A stretch of DNA of 64,000 nt from positions 37,712,198 to 37,776,197 of the forward strand of contig CM069592.1 of NCBI GenBank assembly GCA_035771175.1, read 5' to 3'. Below the pieces are notes generated by a model that saw only the letters and a program-made list of their open reading frames with translations, was not told the DNA's origin and did not search any database. A program made the translations under genes and the position numbers. This DNA comes from Paratinospora sagittata (Eukaryota; Streptophyta; Magnoliopsida; Ranunculales; Menispermaceae). Shown here piece after piece: positions 13,001 to 24,858 of the stretch. How positions within the stretch are numbered: position 1 is the stretch's first letter; each line of letters opens with the position of its first letter.

Positions 13001-16000
13001 AATGGGGCGTGATAGATATAATAAGATGCTACTTGGTTCTACTATTACGAGTAAAAAAAAAAAGGAGCGTAGTTCAAACTTAAGAGGAATAGCAATACAG
13101 AATTAATAGCTGCTTGGAGTCTCAAAGCTAGTTGCTCTTTGAGTTTAATGCTTCCCCTTTGCCTTGGCCACCCAAAGGTAACTTCCTCAAGCACAGTGTC
13201 AGCCAAGAAGTACCTAGGCCATAATGAAGATGTAAAATGAATTGTAAACATAAAACTAGCAAATGAAAATATGGTCCAGCATATTTATAAAACCAGAGCA
13301 TTCAAGCCAAAGTCAAAGCTAAAAGGGAAAATTATTCCATCTTCAATCAAGTGAACCCAAGGAAAATCTCTAAGCCCAGAAACAAAAGAGCTTGAACCAA
13401 TGAGAAAAATGAAGTCAAAGAAGATCCAAGTGAAAAACACTACAATAGCAAGATAGAAGAAATCAAGACTCAAGGAGAATGAAGAATCCAAGCATCCAAG
13501 AGATCCAAGCATAGATATCTGTCTATTGGTATATATAGAATCCTTGGGTATGAAGTTCACTGCTTACAGTCTCCAAAAAAACTTCTCTTTGGACTTTTTA
13601 AAAAAAAATTCTCTCAGGTCTATACATGATCAATTTTTAAAAATCATTAGTTAAAATGATTTTCAGGCATATTTAAATGTTAAAACTTCATTTGAATCAA
13701 GGTTAGAAAATTATCTCAAAGTCCTTACTAGAAGCTTGCAAGTCACAACAAGCAACATTGTGACTGTCAAGAGTTTCATCACCTCAATGAGAGAGAGAGA
13801 GAGACCTAGACTAATCACATGTGGTAACCACTGACTAACATGCATGATGTTCGTTAAAGCACACTGTGACTAACTATCAAGCATCACCAACCATGAAAAG
13901 ACCGAAAAAAAAACTCATTGGAAGTGTTTGATACCTTTCAGGAAACTGGAAAACAATGCCAACCCGTTCAGGAAGCAATAGCTTTGGAGATTCCGTTGGT
14001 TTTCCATCATTTCCATACCTCTGAATGTGAATGGACCCTGATGTTGGTGTAGATAAACCAGCAAGCAGCTAAAGGAAAGAAAAAGAAAATTAGGAAGGAA
14101 TTGAAAGTAATGTTAAAGATATTAATGAGATAAGAGTATAAGACACAAGTTTAGGGGCAAGCCTGCAAGAGAGTAGTTTTTCCACTTCCACTTCGTCCAA
14201 AGATCAAGCCAAAGCTGCATAAATGGCCAGAATAGGCACCACCCATGAATAACCAACAATTATCAATGAAGGTATGGGCAAGCAAACAACAGCATAGCAT
14301 TGGTGAATAAGCGTGTATAACAAGAGGTTCGTTCCATATGTTTGGTCAGATTAAAAACCCCAGCATTTCATTGATGAAAACCATTCCAATCTTATCATAC
14401 CATGAAAATCATAAAAAAAAAAAGTAGGGTACTCAACATACAATATTAGGCCAAGCCACATACCCAATATTAAATCAAGGTCATTATCTTGTGTTTGGCC
14501 CAACAAATGCACGCTTCTTAGCCATTAATAAATAAAAAATAAGTAAAAATAAATTAAATAATGATATCAAAAACAAGAAAGCAAGAAAGAAACAGGGAAA
14601 CACCCAAGAAAAACCTCCAAAAATTAAAGAAAAAGATACTAAAATAGAACTCAAAATCAATTATCTTATAATAAATAGTAACAAATGGGTGAATCCAATG
14701 CATGAGGGGAGACCAGGCCACCATTGTAGAGGGAAGAGTTGATTTAAATAGCCTTACCCCACCCCAAATTTTTAGAGGCTATTTCCAATTTGAAATGTAT
14801 GACGTGTGTGTGCTTGAGACCCATTGGCCAACCAATTTTAACATGAAGAAATCATACACATTGTTAAGATCAAATACTAGTGATAAACAACTCCTTTTCT
14901 TTTCCTATCATTACTACTAATTGATCATTAGCTGACCACATATAGTTGGAAAAAGGCTTAGTTGAGTTGAATTGCAATAGTGATTGTTCATCAAATACCA
15001 GCTGTAAGCAATTCCTTTTCTTTTCCCGTCATTACTACTAATTGTTCATTAGCTGACCCCATATAGTTGGGAAAAGGCTCTGTATACTCGTGATTTTGCA
15101 ACAAAGAATGACTCAAGATATTCAAAGATTGAACAACTGGAATCCATTTATCTATTGATACTTTCTTGACATTCATATATCTAGACAACTAAGCTACACT
15201 ATAAAACACTTTCACATCCAGGTGTTCTGAGTTGATCTTGCTCAGCTATAACAGTTTGGCGGGCAGCAACTAGTGAGATATATGATAAATGTTTATTTTT
15301 AATAAATGAAATTATAACTAGCTTCATGTGTACCTTTTCTCATGAAGGGAAAAGCTGATGTCATTCAAAAGGTTGTGCTCAGTCCCAGGGAGTTGATAAC
15401 TGATGCCCTTAACCTAAAGAAACCAACTGCATGTTATAGGGAAATAAACAGCGCAGGTATAAAACCTATCAACTACCAGATAATGTAACAAACTGAAGAA
15501 ATAATTCACATAAACAAACTAATAAATTGGAACAATCAAGTGCCAATTGATACTTACAACAAAAATATTTTATAGACAGCACTATTTAAATAACTATCTT
15601 CTATGTGTTATGATTCATTACAATGAACAGACATATCATCATTCAGAATCTATCAATAATAACATGATCCAAATACTTGTTTGAAGCCTAAATTACCAAA
15701 AGCAAGAATTTTCTCCACAATGCTTTGGAAAAACCGAGTCAAATTGACTAATGGACAAAGTTTTAAGACTTCAGAGAACCCAACAGAATTGAGATGCTAC
15801 CAAAATAGCAAAGCATTGGCCTGTTAATTCCAAGTCTAGTTAACACTTGCTCCATCAGTCTGATAATCATGAATGCATGGACTCGATGCTTATTGGATTA
15901 TGAATTTTCCGATCTTGCTTTTATTTTAACCCAAGAACTCTGACATTCATACAAAAACTTTTTCTCTGTATGCAAGCAAAGAGAGACAAACAACGCTTCA

Positions 16001-17462
16001 ATAATGCGTGTGCTAGCTCTTTCAACTCCATATATTCACATTATAAGGATCATCTACCAAAATTAGGGGTGTCGATGGTTCGGTTTGGATCGGTTTAATG
16101 CTTAAACCTAAACCAAACCAAATATAATCGGTTTCGGATCGGTTTAACTTAATCCGTTTATTCCGAATCACCGAACAAAACCAAACATAATCGGTTTGGT
16201 TCGGTTTGGGTTGATCGGTTTGAAGTTTTACATGTACATACACTAAATAAATTAAAATAATCAATTATATATGTATGTATATATGTTTGAAGTTTTAACT
16301 TTTTTAATGCATATTTAAAAAATTTGAAAACTATCTTTACTATATAAAGATGATTATATAATTTTTTAATGAGAATGTTTATATCATAAAAGAATCATAG
16401 ACATTAAAAATAAATATTAATAGTTTTAATTTTAGAATTGGTTTAGTTCGATTTTGATCGATTTTCAAAGTCTCAAACTACAATCCGAACTAAACTTATC
16501 GGTTTATACTTTTTCCAAACCTAAACCAAACCGAACTTCTTAAAAAAACCAAACCAAACATATCGGTTCGGTTTCGCGGTTTGAACCAATCTATTGACAC
16601 CCCTAACTAAAATAATATAGTGATGCTACAGTAGCACCATTTGAAACACTATTTGAAACATCAATGATTGTACACCGTCAATTTACCTGAGTCACATACT
16701 AAATTTGAGGAAGATCTATGTTGTACAATCAATAATGGTGTTCACAAATCCAAAAAATACGGAGCATTGAGATTATATGGACTTTAAGATGTCATAGATA
16801 ACTGATTATTGACGATCATCATCAACAAAGAGAGGAAAACAACGTGTACAATTGAATGACTTGTAAACAATGCATGGAAACAACAGTAAGAATAAGAAGA
16901 TAGAGTAAATCCAAACTCACTCACTCTATTTTCAAGCAACTTTTCATCCTATGCAAAAGCAATCACGTACTCAGAAAATCAAAACATCAACCAGCTTCTT
17001 AGTTAAGAAAATCTATCAGAACAATCTTCAGCTAAACTAATTAACTAAACTCAACATTCCAAGCTTCATGAAACTTAACCATCAAAACCAAACCTAACCA
17101 CTTATAAGAACTAACACAGAATAATGAAAAAATCACATAAAAAAACGAAGACCAGAGCCAAACTTACCTCAAAACAAGAGTACTCGCAGGAAACCTTCAA
17201 GCATTGCCGTTTCTTCTGATTCAATCTTTAGAAAAACAAGAAGAGAAATTGAATTAAGAGGAATGGAAGAGCTTTTGTAATCAAATCTTTTCACAAGTAC
17301 AGAACAAGACCTATGTAATTGGTGAGATGAACGAAAAGGCCACTTAATTGATGGCTTAGCTGAAGCTGTAATTGATAGAGAAGGCGGAAATGTTGCAGTA
17401 TCGAATGAAAAACGGAAAAACAAAGAAGAAGAAGAAGAAGAAGAAGAAGAAGATAGTATCAT
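10052..17462 (-). CDS. ABCI11: ABC transporter I family member 11, chloroplastic (NAP14-type ATPase), ten exons
   Basis: Exons, in gene order on the minus strand: 17462-17311, 17225-17168, 15413-15334, 14214-14163, 14068-13935, 13213-13099, 12906-12820, 12706-12658, 11343-11259, 10130-10052. They join in phase to 296 codons plus stop (Arabidopsis homologue about 278). Residues 1-60 look like a transit peptide and include a poly-serine run. The single ABC ATPase domain has Walker A GRSGSGKTT (103-111), Q-loop Q155 in VFQFPER, signature LSGGYKRR (212-219), Walker B LLLLDEP (232-238) and switch His268 in VVSHD. There is no membrane segment, so it should pair with separate membrane proteins. In Arabidopsis this family (NAP14) is plastidial and linked to transition-metal homeostasis. 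Nine exons follow strong homology; the first exon and start are my inference from phase and an 85-bp GT-AG intron. Intron 4 appears to use a GC donor. Confidence 0.88.
11702..11852 (-). mobile_element. SINE copy (partial) in an ABCI11 intron
   Basis: The reverse complement runs from a tRNA-like head (about 11850) through gcagccttacctccacat and cctctagcttataatgg-type sequence to catgcatcgtctcttcctcagaccccacaatggcg. It is the same family as 11952-12115, a widespread plant tRNA-derived SINE type ending near gcatgaggctcccgcc. The copy is degenerate and its TSDs are not clear. Confidence 0.55.
11952..12115 (-). mobile_element. SINE copy in an ABCI11 intron
   Basis: Read on the minus strand it starts gtgggctttaacttaacag with an A-box-like taacttaacagttgagg, then has a B-box-like gtcacgggttcaaatttgg, then ggtaaggttgtgtatatcg and a tail ending at tcatgcactaggtgttgcc. 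This order of features is that of common plant tRNA-related SINEs. It lies about 100 bp from a second copy of the same family. Confidence 0.65.
14690..14842 (-). mobile_element. Third SINE copy of the same family in the ABCI11 gene
   Basis: The sequence aatgcatgaggggagaccaggccaccattgtagag...ccttaccccacccc...gaggctatttcc matches the body of the copies at 11702 and 11952. The head has diverged; the B-box region is only faintly visible (about 14800-14825). Confidence 0.5.
16064..16605. mobile_element. hAT-type MITE, 542 bp, in ABCI11 intron 2
   Basis: The ends are TAGGGGTGTC and GACACCCCTA, exact terminal inverted repeats. They are flanked by an 8-bp TSD with one mismatch, ACCAAAAT (16056-16063) and ACTAAAAT (16606-16613). 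An 8-bp duplication with TAGGG-type termini is diagnostic of hAT transposons. Subterminal regions are rich in cggttcggttt / aaaccaaaccga repeats in both orientations. There is no transposase; it would need an autonomous relative to move. Confidence 0.85.
17423..17452. repeat. (GAA)n/(TTC)n microsatellite inside ABCI11 exon 1
   Basis: About ten GAA units on the plus strand. In the reading frame of the minus-strand gene they encode a run of ten serines directly after the proposed start (MIL then Ser). If that start is right, repeat-length changes would vary the transit peptide without shifting the frame. Confidence 0.7.
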
Positions 17463-18486
17463 CTCTGGTTTTCCCCTTTCTGCTTCTGCTGCTGTTTCAC
17501 TCGCTCACGACTCATGAGCCATTAACCAGAGTGTTCGGACTCGGCCCCATTCGACTTTCCGAGTCAGCCGAGCTAAATGGGTTAATCTGATCCGACTCGC
17601 CTTAACTCGGTGCGTTCTATGCATAATGTACTCAACGGATTTTTTCTATTTACATCAATGATTATTTTTTTATATTTACAAAAAAGTATTTAAAAATAAT
17701 ATATTTTAAATTAGACAAATTTTAGACATGTTAGTATCAATGTATCCAAAATATGCATACAACTTTTTTATTTTTATTATTTAATAGTGGATGACGTTTC
17801 TTGAAGAGGCGAGATCCACTGCTAAATAAAAAACACAAAATTTAAAAAGTTAAAAAAAAGAAAATAAATGGTTAAAAAAAATCTGGAACAAATGCCATTC
17901 ACTTTACTAAAGAAAATCGCATAAGGTTAATTTTTTATGCGATTTCGTTGGTTTAAATTTGAAGAGGTGCCATCCACATTAAATTATTTCTTCAAGAGGC
18001 ATCATCCACTATTAAATAATAAAAATAAAATCTGGAACAAAGTAGATGATGTCTCTTCAAGAAAAATAAAAAAATCGCACAAGGATATAAACTCTTGTAT
18101 GATTTTTAAAATAAATAAATGGGACATTAAAGAGAAAGAAGACATCGAAGAGATGACACCCGAGAGACGAGAGTTTCTTCCTTCTTCTTTTTTCCTTTTC
18201 TGGTGCTGTGAAACTTTTATACTTCGGAGAAATCAAACAAAGTTAATTTTTATGCAATTTTTTTAGTTTGATTTTTTTTTTCAGTAGATGACGTCATCTT
18301 ATTTGTTCCATATTTTTTAATAGTCGTTTACTTTCTTTCACATTTTACTTTTTGCATTTAACAATGATTTCTATTTTTTTATTAACAATTTTTTTTTAAA
18401 ATTTTTTTTTTCCATTTGTAGGTTCCTCTTCCAAAGTTTTTATTTTTTATTATATATATATATATATATATTAAAAATAAAAAAAC

Positions 18487-18525
18487 CATGCATGCCGCCC
18501 ATTCAATGAATGGGCGGCATGCATG
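18487..18525. repeat. Near-perfect 39-bp GC-rich palindrome
   Basis: The left arm catgcatgccgcccattca (18487-18505) and right arm tgaatgggcggcatgcatg (18507-18525) are exact reverse complements with one A between them. It sits inside A/T runs (aaaaac before, ttttt after) that lengthen the potential stem. It is strikingly GC-rich for its surroundings. Confidence 0.9.
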
Positions 18526-18775
18526 TTTTTATTCTTTTATAGATGCCACCTCCTGGCGCCGCCGGCGTGCCCAAAACTTACCTAAATATGAATATATTAT
18601 TTTTTGCTGCCTATTTTTAGATTTAACAAAAAAATCATGCTAAAATTTGTCAAAAATCGTACACTCAACCGATGCTTGTCCCATGAGCTCCTTTTCATTC
18701 TATTGTAAGAAGAATATAGCAATGCTATAGCGATTGAAAATACCACCAATTGCTACATCAGTTTTTAACTTTAGA

Positions 18776-18948
18776 GGAATATTATATGTACGCTGGGTGC
18801 TAACATCATTTTCTGACATTGACATCAAGCCTCTCTTAGATATTGGGATACTGCACAATATACGCACATTCCCAAAATATCCAAGGGAGCTGGGTGTCAG
18901 CATCGAGAAATGACATTGGCACTCAACTTGCATAAAACATTTTTCTTA
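18776..18948. mobile_element. Palindromic MITE, copy 1
   Basis: The left half (gaatattatatgtacgctgggtgctaacatcattttctgac) is imperfectly complementary to the right half (ending gacattggcactcaacttgcataaaacatttttctta). It matches a second copy at 46713-46904 in arrangement and sequence. No coding capacity. The exact TSD is uncertain. Confidence 0.6.
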
Positions 18949-19012
18949 ACTTTAATACATCGGAATAATACGCTTAGACTTTTGACACATCATATTTATA
19001 GCAATTGGTATG

Positions 19013-19225
19013 TGAAAGCTTTTCACAAGCTATTGTTTTACAGAAAGTAATGGAGGACGAAGAAGGAAACAAAGAAGTTGCATAGACTTTGTATATATTT
19101 TACTGTTGTAATAAAATGTTCTAACCTACAAAAGAGAGAACAACTCTCAATTTATAAACAGAGGAGCTGCACACTATACACGTGGCATATATTAATTTGA
19201 GGATCCAGATCAAAGAATAACAAAC
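19013..19225 (-). repeat. 3' LTR of the copia element
   Basis: It begins tgaaagcttttcacaagct (plus strand) and ends gaataacaaac, aligning end to end with the 5' LTR at 25513-25726 with scattered substitutions. It abuts truncated integrase sequence instead of a polypurine tract, showing a deletion junction. Confidence 0.85.
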
Positions 19226-20358
19226 GGGGGAAGGACCCCACAAATCAACATGAATTAGATCAAATGGCTTTACAAACCTTGAATTTGACAGAGAAAATGG
19301 TAACCTATGACTTTTACCATTTGACAATACTGACAAAAATTGTCGATGAACTTGGACGAAACATTCAAGTTACAACCCCGAAGAACATTTGACAAAACAG
19401 AGATAGTTGAATGACCCAAACAATCGTGCCAAAGATGCACACTGTCATTAGAGGCTGAAGTGGACGGAAACGAAGTCGCTGATGAAGAAAGACAAGACAC
19501 AACCTTGGAACTAGAACTTGGAACAAGTGGCTGCAACTTATATAGGTCATTTTCATGAGAGCCCCGAAGAAGAACTTGATGAGTTTGTTAATCCTTGATC
19601 ATGAAGAAAAAAGGATGAAATTCAATAATAACATTTTTTTTTTCAGAGCAGAGGCGAGAAACACTAACTAAATGCTTAGAGATAGCAGGGGTATGCAAAC
19701 ATTAGATAGATGAAGAGGTTTAGAAGAGGAAAGAAAAATAACATGGCTAGTATGGAGGATTGATATCAACTTACCATCACCCATCATCACCTGATCAGTT
19801 CCTTAGAAGGGAGATGAACTCTGGAGGCTGTTGAAGTCTGGTGTAAGGTGGTGAGTGACACCAGAGTCCATGTACCATGATGCATCTTAAGTAGTAGCAG
19901 GTATGGCCAGAGAAGTGGATGTGAACATGGCAGCCATAGAAGGAGGAGTCGATGTTTGTGAAGTAGTAACAAAAAGTTGTACTTGTGACATAGGCGGGCG
20001 TGGTTGACAAGAGAGATTTGTTTTGTGGTAACAATTTAAAGCAATGTGCCCTAATTTGCTACAAATCTGACACTAGGGCTTGCCATTTCCCTGAGACGGA
20101 GGACCATGGGGATGCCATTTGCCTGCTCCATGACCCAAAATACCGGGAAGATCATTTGGAATGAACACAGGGGACTTAGATCTAAAATTTTGCCCATAAG
20201 TGAACTGCGTTGTGGGGCATTAGACAGAGAGAAAAAGCGAGGAGGAGCATAATTTGGCTTAAATCCAACGTTGGCTACAATATTAGCTTGCAGAACATTC
20301 AACTGATTTACTGTGTTCTGTTGTTGTAATTGAATATCAAAGCTTAATAAGAGACTAT
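19226..20358 (-). pseudogene. Copia gag-protease-integrase remnant
   Basis: Minus-strand frames in succession show the end of gag (LLLSFDIQLQQQNTVNQLN), the CCHC knuckle, the protease DSG triad motif followed by THHLTPDF, the pre-integrase zinc region with LWHDCLGHSTI, and the start of integrase. Stops (for example before CQIC and after SSSPF) and frame changes break the polyprotein. The coding continues upstream across the two solo LTRs into 22603-22638 and 24863-25466. Confidence 0.85.
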
Positions 20359-22598
20359 TGTAATACTTCAAAATTTTCACAAACTTATAACATACATGGT
20401 GCCTTGATTAATATGTACATTACATCATGTATAATATGTAATAAATATTGTTGGACCAAAAATATTGCAAATTCTTGATTAAGCCAAGACAAAGATGTTG
20501 GATCCATAAATATTGGATAAAAAAAAAGATCCATGATCAAGCCCAAGACAAGGCCCAATACCAAGTCCAAGCCCATTATCTAGAAGTTAGGTGAATTATT
20601 GGTGGAAAAATGGTCAAAAGTGGATTACATGTGTAAGGTCATGATTTTTTTGTGAATTTTAAATTATGTGGTTGTGATGTGTTGTAAACTAGTATAAATA
20701 GGTGTGTTTGACATTCATTCCAAATCATCCAAGTGAGAGTGAGAACTCAAGTGTAAAGAGTTCAAGTGAGAGCTAAAAGTGTTCTAGCAAATATTGTGAG
20801 AGTTATAGTAGTTTGTAGTATAAAAGCTAGTAGTAATTGAGTGATACATAGTACGCTTTGTACTTGCCCTTTTGTGGATCTTGTACATAAAAAATGATCA
20901 CCATTTACTATTACTTTTATTGAGTGATATATTAGTAAAGTGTGATCCCTATCCCAAATTTGTCCAAACACCTAACCCAAGTCAACACTTCGAGGGTGGA
21001 GATTTATACGTGCCGAGGAACCCAAACAACGGATTACGCGTGTACATGTGGGTGTGATCCTAGACTTTTTCCTTTATTTTTATTTATTTCTAGCATGTTA
21101 TATCTTATCTAGTTAGATGTGTGTGTGTGAATTATCTTCTTAAATTATTTACATGTTAGTCATTATTGCGATGCATGTATTATGTCTTTTCATAAAGTTA
21201 TCATGCATTTCATTATATTTGATATTCACTTATACCATACCATTTACACACGTACCTTGATATATGAAATCCATGAGCCATACCATTACTTTACTGAATT
21301 AGTAATTGATTTAATTAGCCAGACACAATCTTGTCCCAAGTACCTTTAAATGATGAATGAGAGTCAACTTGCTGCTCTAGAAGAGTGATATTTAAACGAG
21401 ACCATTATGACTTCACCAGTCAGCCTAGAGACTAGTTTGGTTGATTTTATTGAGAACTATTCTTTTGGTACAACCTTGGGATACAATATTATTCATGTAT
21501 ATAGTACTATTTACATATACGATACTATTAACATATATGAAATGATTACTGTTTAATTATGATATGATATGAGTTGTTGGGTGTTATTCAGTAATAGTTT
21601 TATAATGACATGATATGTTAATACGTTACATTAATAATGTTGGTATGTTAGTCATATGATTTGTCTCACTAAAGATGCACTAAAAAGATAACAATACATT
21701 GAAAGGTGTCTTGGCCTAGCATGGGGTGTTCTGAAAGGCCAAAGCTATATGTCACAATGGCCGGTGAATTTCAGACTTCATTCGAGAGGAGTTCCGAGGG
21801 AAATGTGATTCTGTCTAGGTGGTTCACAACCCAAATGGATGGTTAGCGACTACACTTTAAACAAATTAATGTTGCAACGTAATGTATGCACTTGTTAAAT
21901 ATCTAATTGGATTTGATGTATTATGCTATTAATAGATAAGAGTTCAGGAATATTGTTTAAGGTGATCCACTGGGCATTAGCTCACGCCCTTTTTTTAGGA
22001 ATTAATAATGCATTATGAGTCGGATTCCATCTGAGGAGTTGATAACAATAAAATCAGACAATGGAGTAGATTCGAATAATGTCTTAATAATATGTTTGAC
22101 TATTGAATTGGTTGTTATAGAGGTGAAACTTTTATTTGGTGATAATGATTATTGGTCATTTGAATAAGTCATTGTAATAGTAAACTTATTACATTTATCC
22201 AATAAATTGTGAATTGTAGTATCATTTAATTTATTTTCGATATGACACACTACATTATTCTTAAAAATGGTTCTAGTCTTGTGATGCCTGCATGATTTAG
22301 AATATCAGTGTATTTGGTATTCTAGGATGATTTAATCTCACGACTATGATATGGCCCATGATATGACCAAGGTAAATATTGAGACATCTAGTCTCAGGTG
22401 ATTTGAAATTGCAGGCACAATAAGACTAAGGTTAAACAATGTCCTTAGACATGTATTTTTATTAATTTTAAAATTCTCATATTAATTATAAGGGCATTGG
22501 AAGGAAATGACAGACACTCACACCCCGGTTAGGCTACTCAGGTCATTCGTTCTCCATTATAGCGCACGTGATCAGGTTGAAAAATTTGGAGTGTGACA
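20359..22598. mobile_element. Solo LTR A (about 2.24 kb) inserted in copia gag
   Basis: It starts TGTAATACTTC and ends GAGTGTGACA, with CTAT on both sides (20355-20358 and 22599-22602). Removing the insert and one CTAT restores the gag reading frame (EVHSLLLSF on the minus strand). It is closely similar over its length to solo LTR B (for example tttattttta-tttatttctagcatgttata). It contains no gag or pol of its own, so it is a single LTR left by recombination. The long LTR suggests a Ty3/gypsy-class parent, but this is inference. Confidence 0.85.
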
Positions 22599-22602
22599 CT
22601 AT

Positions 22603-22642
22603 GAACCTCCTCAAGTGAGGGCAAATTTGGGCGAGAGTTGAG
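22603..22642 (-). pseudogene. Copia gag fragment trapped between two solo LTRs
   Basis: This short segment reads LNSRPNLPSLEEV on the minus strand, a conserved copia gag phrase. It continues in frame with YNALVTS on the far side of LTR B and with HSLLLSF on the far side of LTR A once the insertions and one copy of each TSD are removed. Confidence 0.9.
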
Positions 22643-24858
22643 TTGTAATACTCTAAAATTTTCATAAACTTATAAAATAGATAACCAATAAATAAATAAG
22701 TAAAAATCAATATTTTCATCACCATCACTATCTACATGTCACAAAATAAGAAAATTAGTATAATATAAATTTATTTTGAGCCCATGTCCATGGTCAAGTC
22801 CAAAGGTAAAACCCAACGTAAAGTCAAGATCAATACTAAGATCAAGCCCAAGTCTAAGCCTAACACCTAAAATGTTATAAAGCCCAAAGCTCAAGTCCAA
22901 TACTATGAGAATTATTGGTGATCAAGTGGTCAAAAGTAAGTTACAAGTGTAAGGCCATGATTTTTTTGAGAGTTTTTAATTGAGTGGTGAAGATTAAATA
23001 AACCTAGCATGAACCAACTATAAATACCCCCTCAAATGAGAGGTTCGAGCATTAAGTAGCAAGTTCTCTTTTGAGTGCTCTTGAGTATTCTCCTCTCCTT
23101 AGCTCTCTTGAAATTCTTAGTATGCTCTGTGGTTGCGATATTATCTAATCTTCCACAATAGAAAATATTTGCTTGAGTGTTTTCCTCCCTTCTTCCAACA
23201 ACAACCCCATCACCTATATAGATCTCATTATCTTAACTACACTCATCTTCCTCTCACTTCTAGCATACAAACAACTAGGTGAGGGTCAAAAGCTTGGTGT
23301 ACGGTTAGGTGGAGATCAACACGTACCGAGGAACACGAATTAAACACATACATGTGGGTGTGATCATTGATTTTTTCCTTTATTCTTATTTATTTCTAGC
23401 ATGTTATATTCTATCTAGTTAGATGGGTGTGTGTGAATTACCTTTTTAAATTATTTACATGTTAGTTATTATTGTGATACATGTGTTATGTCTTTTCATA
23501 AAGTTATCATGCGTTTTTCATTATAATTGATATTCACTTACACGATGTCATTTATGTTTGTACCTTGGTATAAGAAATTCATGTGCCATACCATTACTCT
23601 ACTGAATTAGTAGTTGATTTAATTAGCCAGACACAGTCTTGTACCAAGTACCTTTGAATAGTGAACAGGAGGCAACTTGCTGCTCTAGAAGAGTAATATT
23701 TAAGCGAGACCATTGTGACTCAACCACTCAGCTTGGAGACTAGTTTGGTTAATTTTATTGAGAACTATTCTTTTGGAGTAGCCTTGTGATATGGTACTAT
23801 TCATGTATACAATACTATTCACACATATGATACTATTCACATATATGAAATGATTATTGTTAAATTATGACATGATATGAGTTATTGGATGTTGTTCAGT
23901 AATAGTTTTATAATGGCATGATATGTTAATACATTACATTAATAATGTTGGTATGTTAGTCATATGATTTGTCTCACTAAAGACACTAAAAAGATAACAA
24001 TACATTGAAATGTGTCTTGGCCTAGCATGGGCTGTTCCGAAAGGTCATTCCGCCTTACTCAAATGGATGATTAGCAACGACATTTAAAACAAATTAATGT
24101 TGCAACATAATGTATGCACTTGTTTGAATTTCTAATTGAATTTGATGTATTATGTTTTTAATAAATAAGAGTTCAAGAATATTGTTTAAGGTGATCCACT
24201 GGGCATTAGCTTACCCCTTTTCTTTTTTAGGAATAAATAATGCAGCGTGAGTAATCCATGGGTTGAAGAACAATAGTAGCTAGTACTATTGGTGGCTTAG
24301 ATTTTGCTGTGTTTAGTGGTCATTTGTACTTACTAGTAAGAATAATAGTTCCAATAGGAACAATATTGGTATTTTAGTTTGATTTTAGTATGTCAAGTGT
24401 TATGCTAAGGATATGACAACTAGTTTCAATGTTATTTATGTCAGAACATGATGGACATATGTATAATTTTAATTAATCTAATGTCATGTGAATTATTAAA
24501 TGTTTATTAATAAATTAGTCTCTATTAATGAATTATGTCAAAATTGAAAATGGATCTAGTCTTTTGATGTCTGCAGGGCTAAGAATGTCAAAGCAATAGA
24601 CATTTCTTGGTTGAATTAATGTATTAAGGTCTATGGTGAGACCAAGGTAATTATAAAAATATTCAGTCTAAGATGAATTGAATTTGTAGGCACAATAAGA
24701 TTAGGGTTAGGTAATGTCCTTAAAAAAAACGTGTTTTCACTAATTTTATAAGGACATTGACCTGAGATGATGGACACTCATGCCCCAGTTAGGTGATCTA
24801 GGCGAGTTGCACTCCATTATAGTGCACGTGATTAGGTCCGAAAAATTGGAGTGTGACA
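22643..24858. mobile_element. Solo LTR B (about 2.2 kb) inserted in copia gag
   Basis: It starts TTGTAATACTC and ends GAGTGTGACA, flanked by TGAG on both sides (22639-22642 and 24859-24862). Removing it and one TGAG restores gag in frame (ALVTSLNSRPN). It belongs to the same family as solo LTR A and lies in the same orientation. The different TSDs show two separate insertions, not the two LTRs of one element. Confidence 0.85.

Larger units (their letters stand above)
17463..19012. other. ABCI11 upstream region and repeat-rich intergenic DNA
   Basis: The first 200 bp should contain the ABCI11 promoter. From about 17780 to 18330 there are several degenerate copies, in both orientations, of a phrase like cttcaagaggc-atc-atccact-ttaaataa, spaced irregularly, suggesting a decayed repeat-containing element. 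A GC-rich palindrome (18487-18525) and a MITE (18776-18948) are listed separately. I see no gene. Confidence 0.45.

Noticed and set aside
20359..24858. One LTR retrotransposon with two 2.2-kb LTRs and a 44-bp interior
   Set aside because: The two LTRs have different flanking duplications, and the interior is copia gag in frame with sequence outside both.
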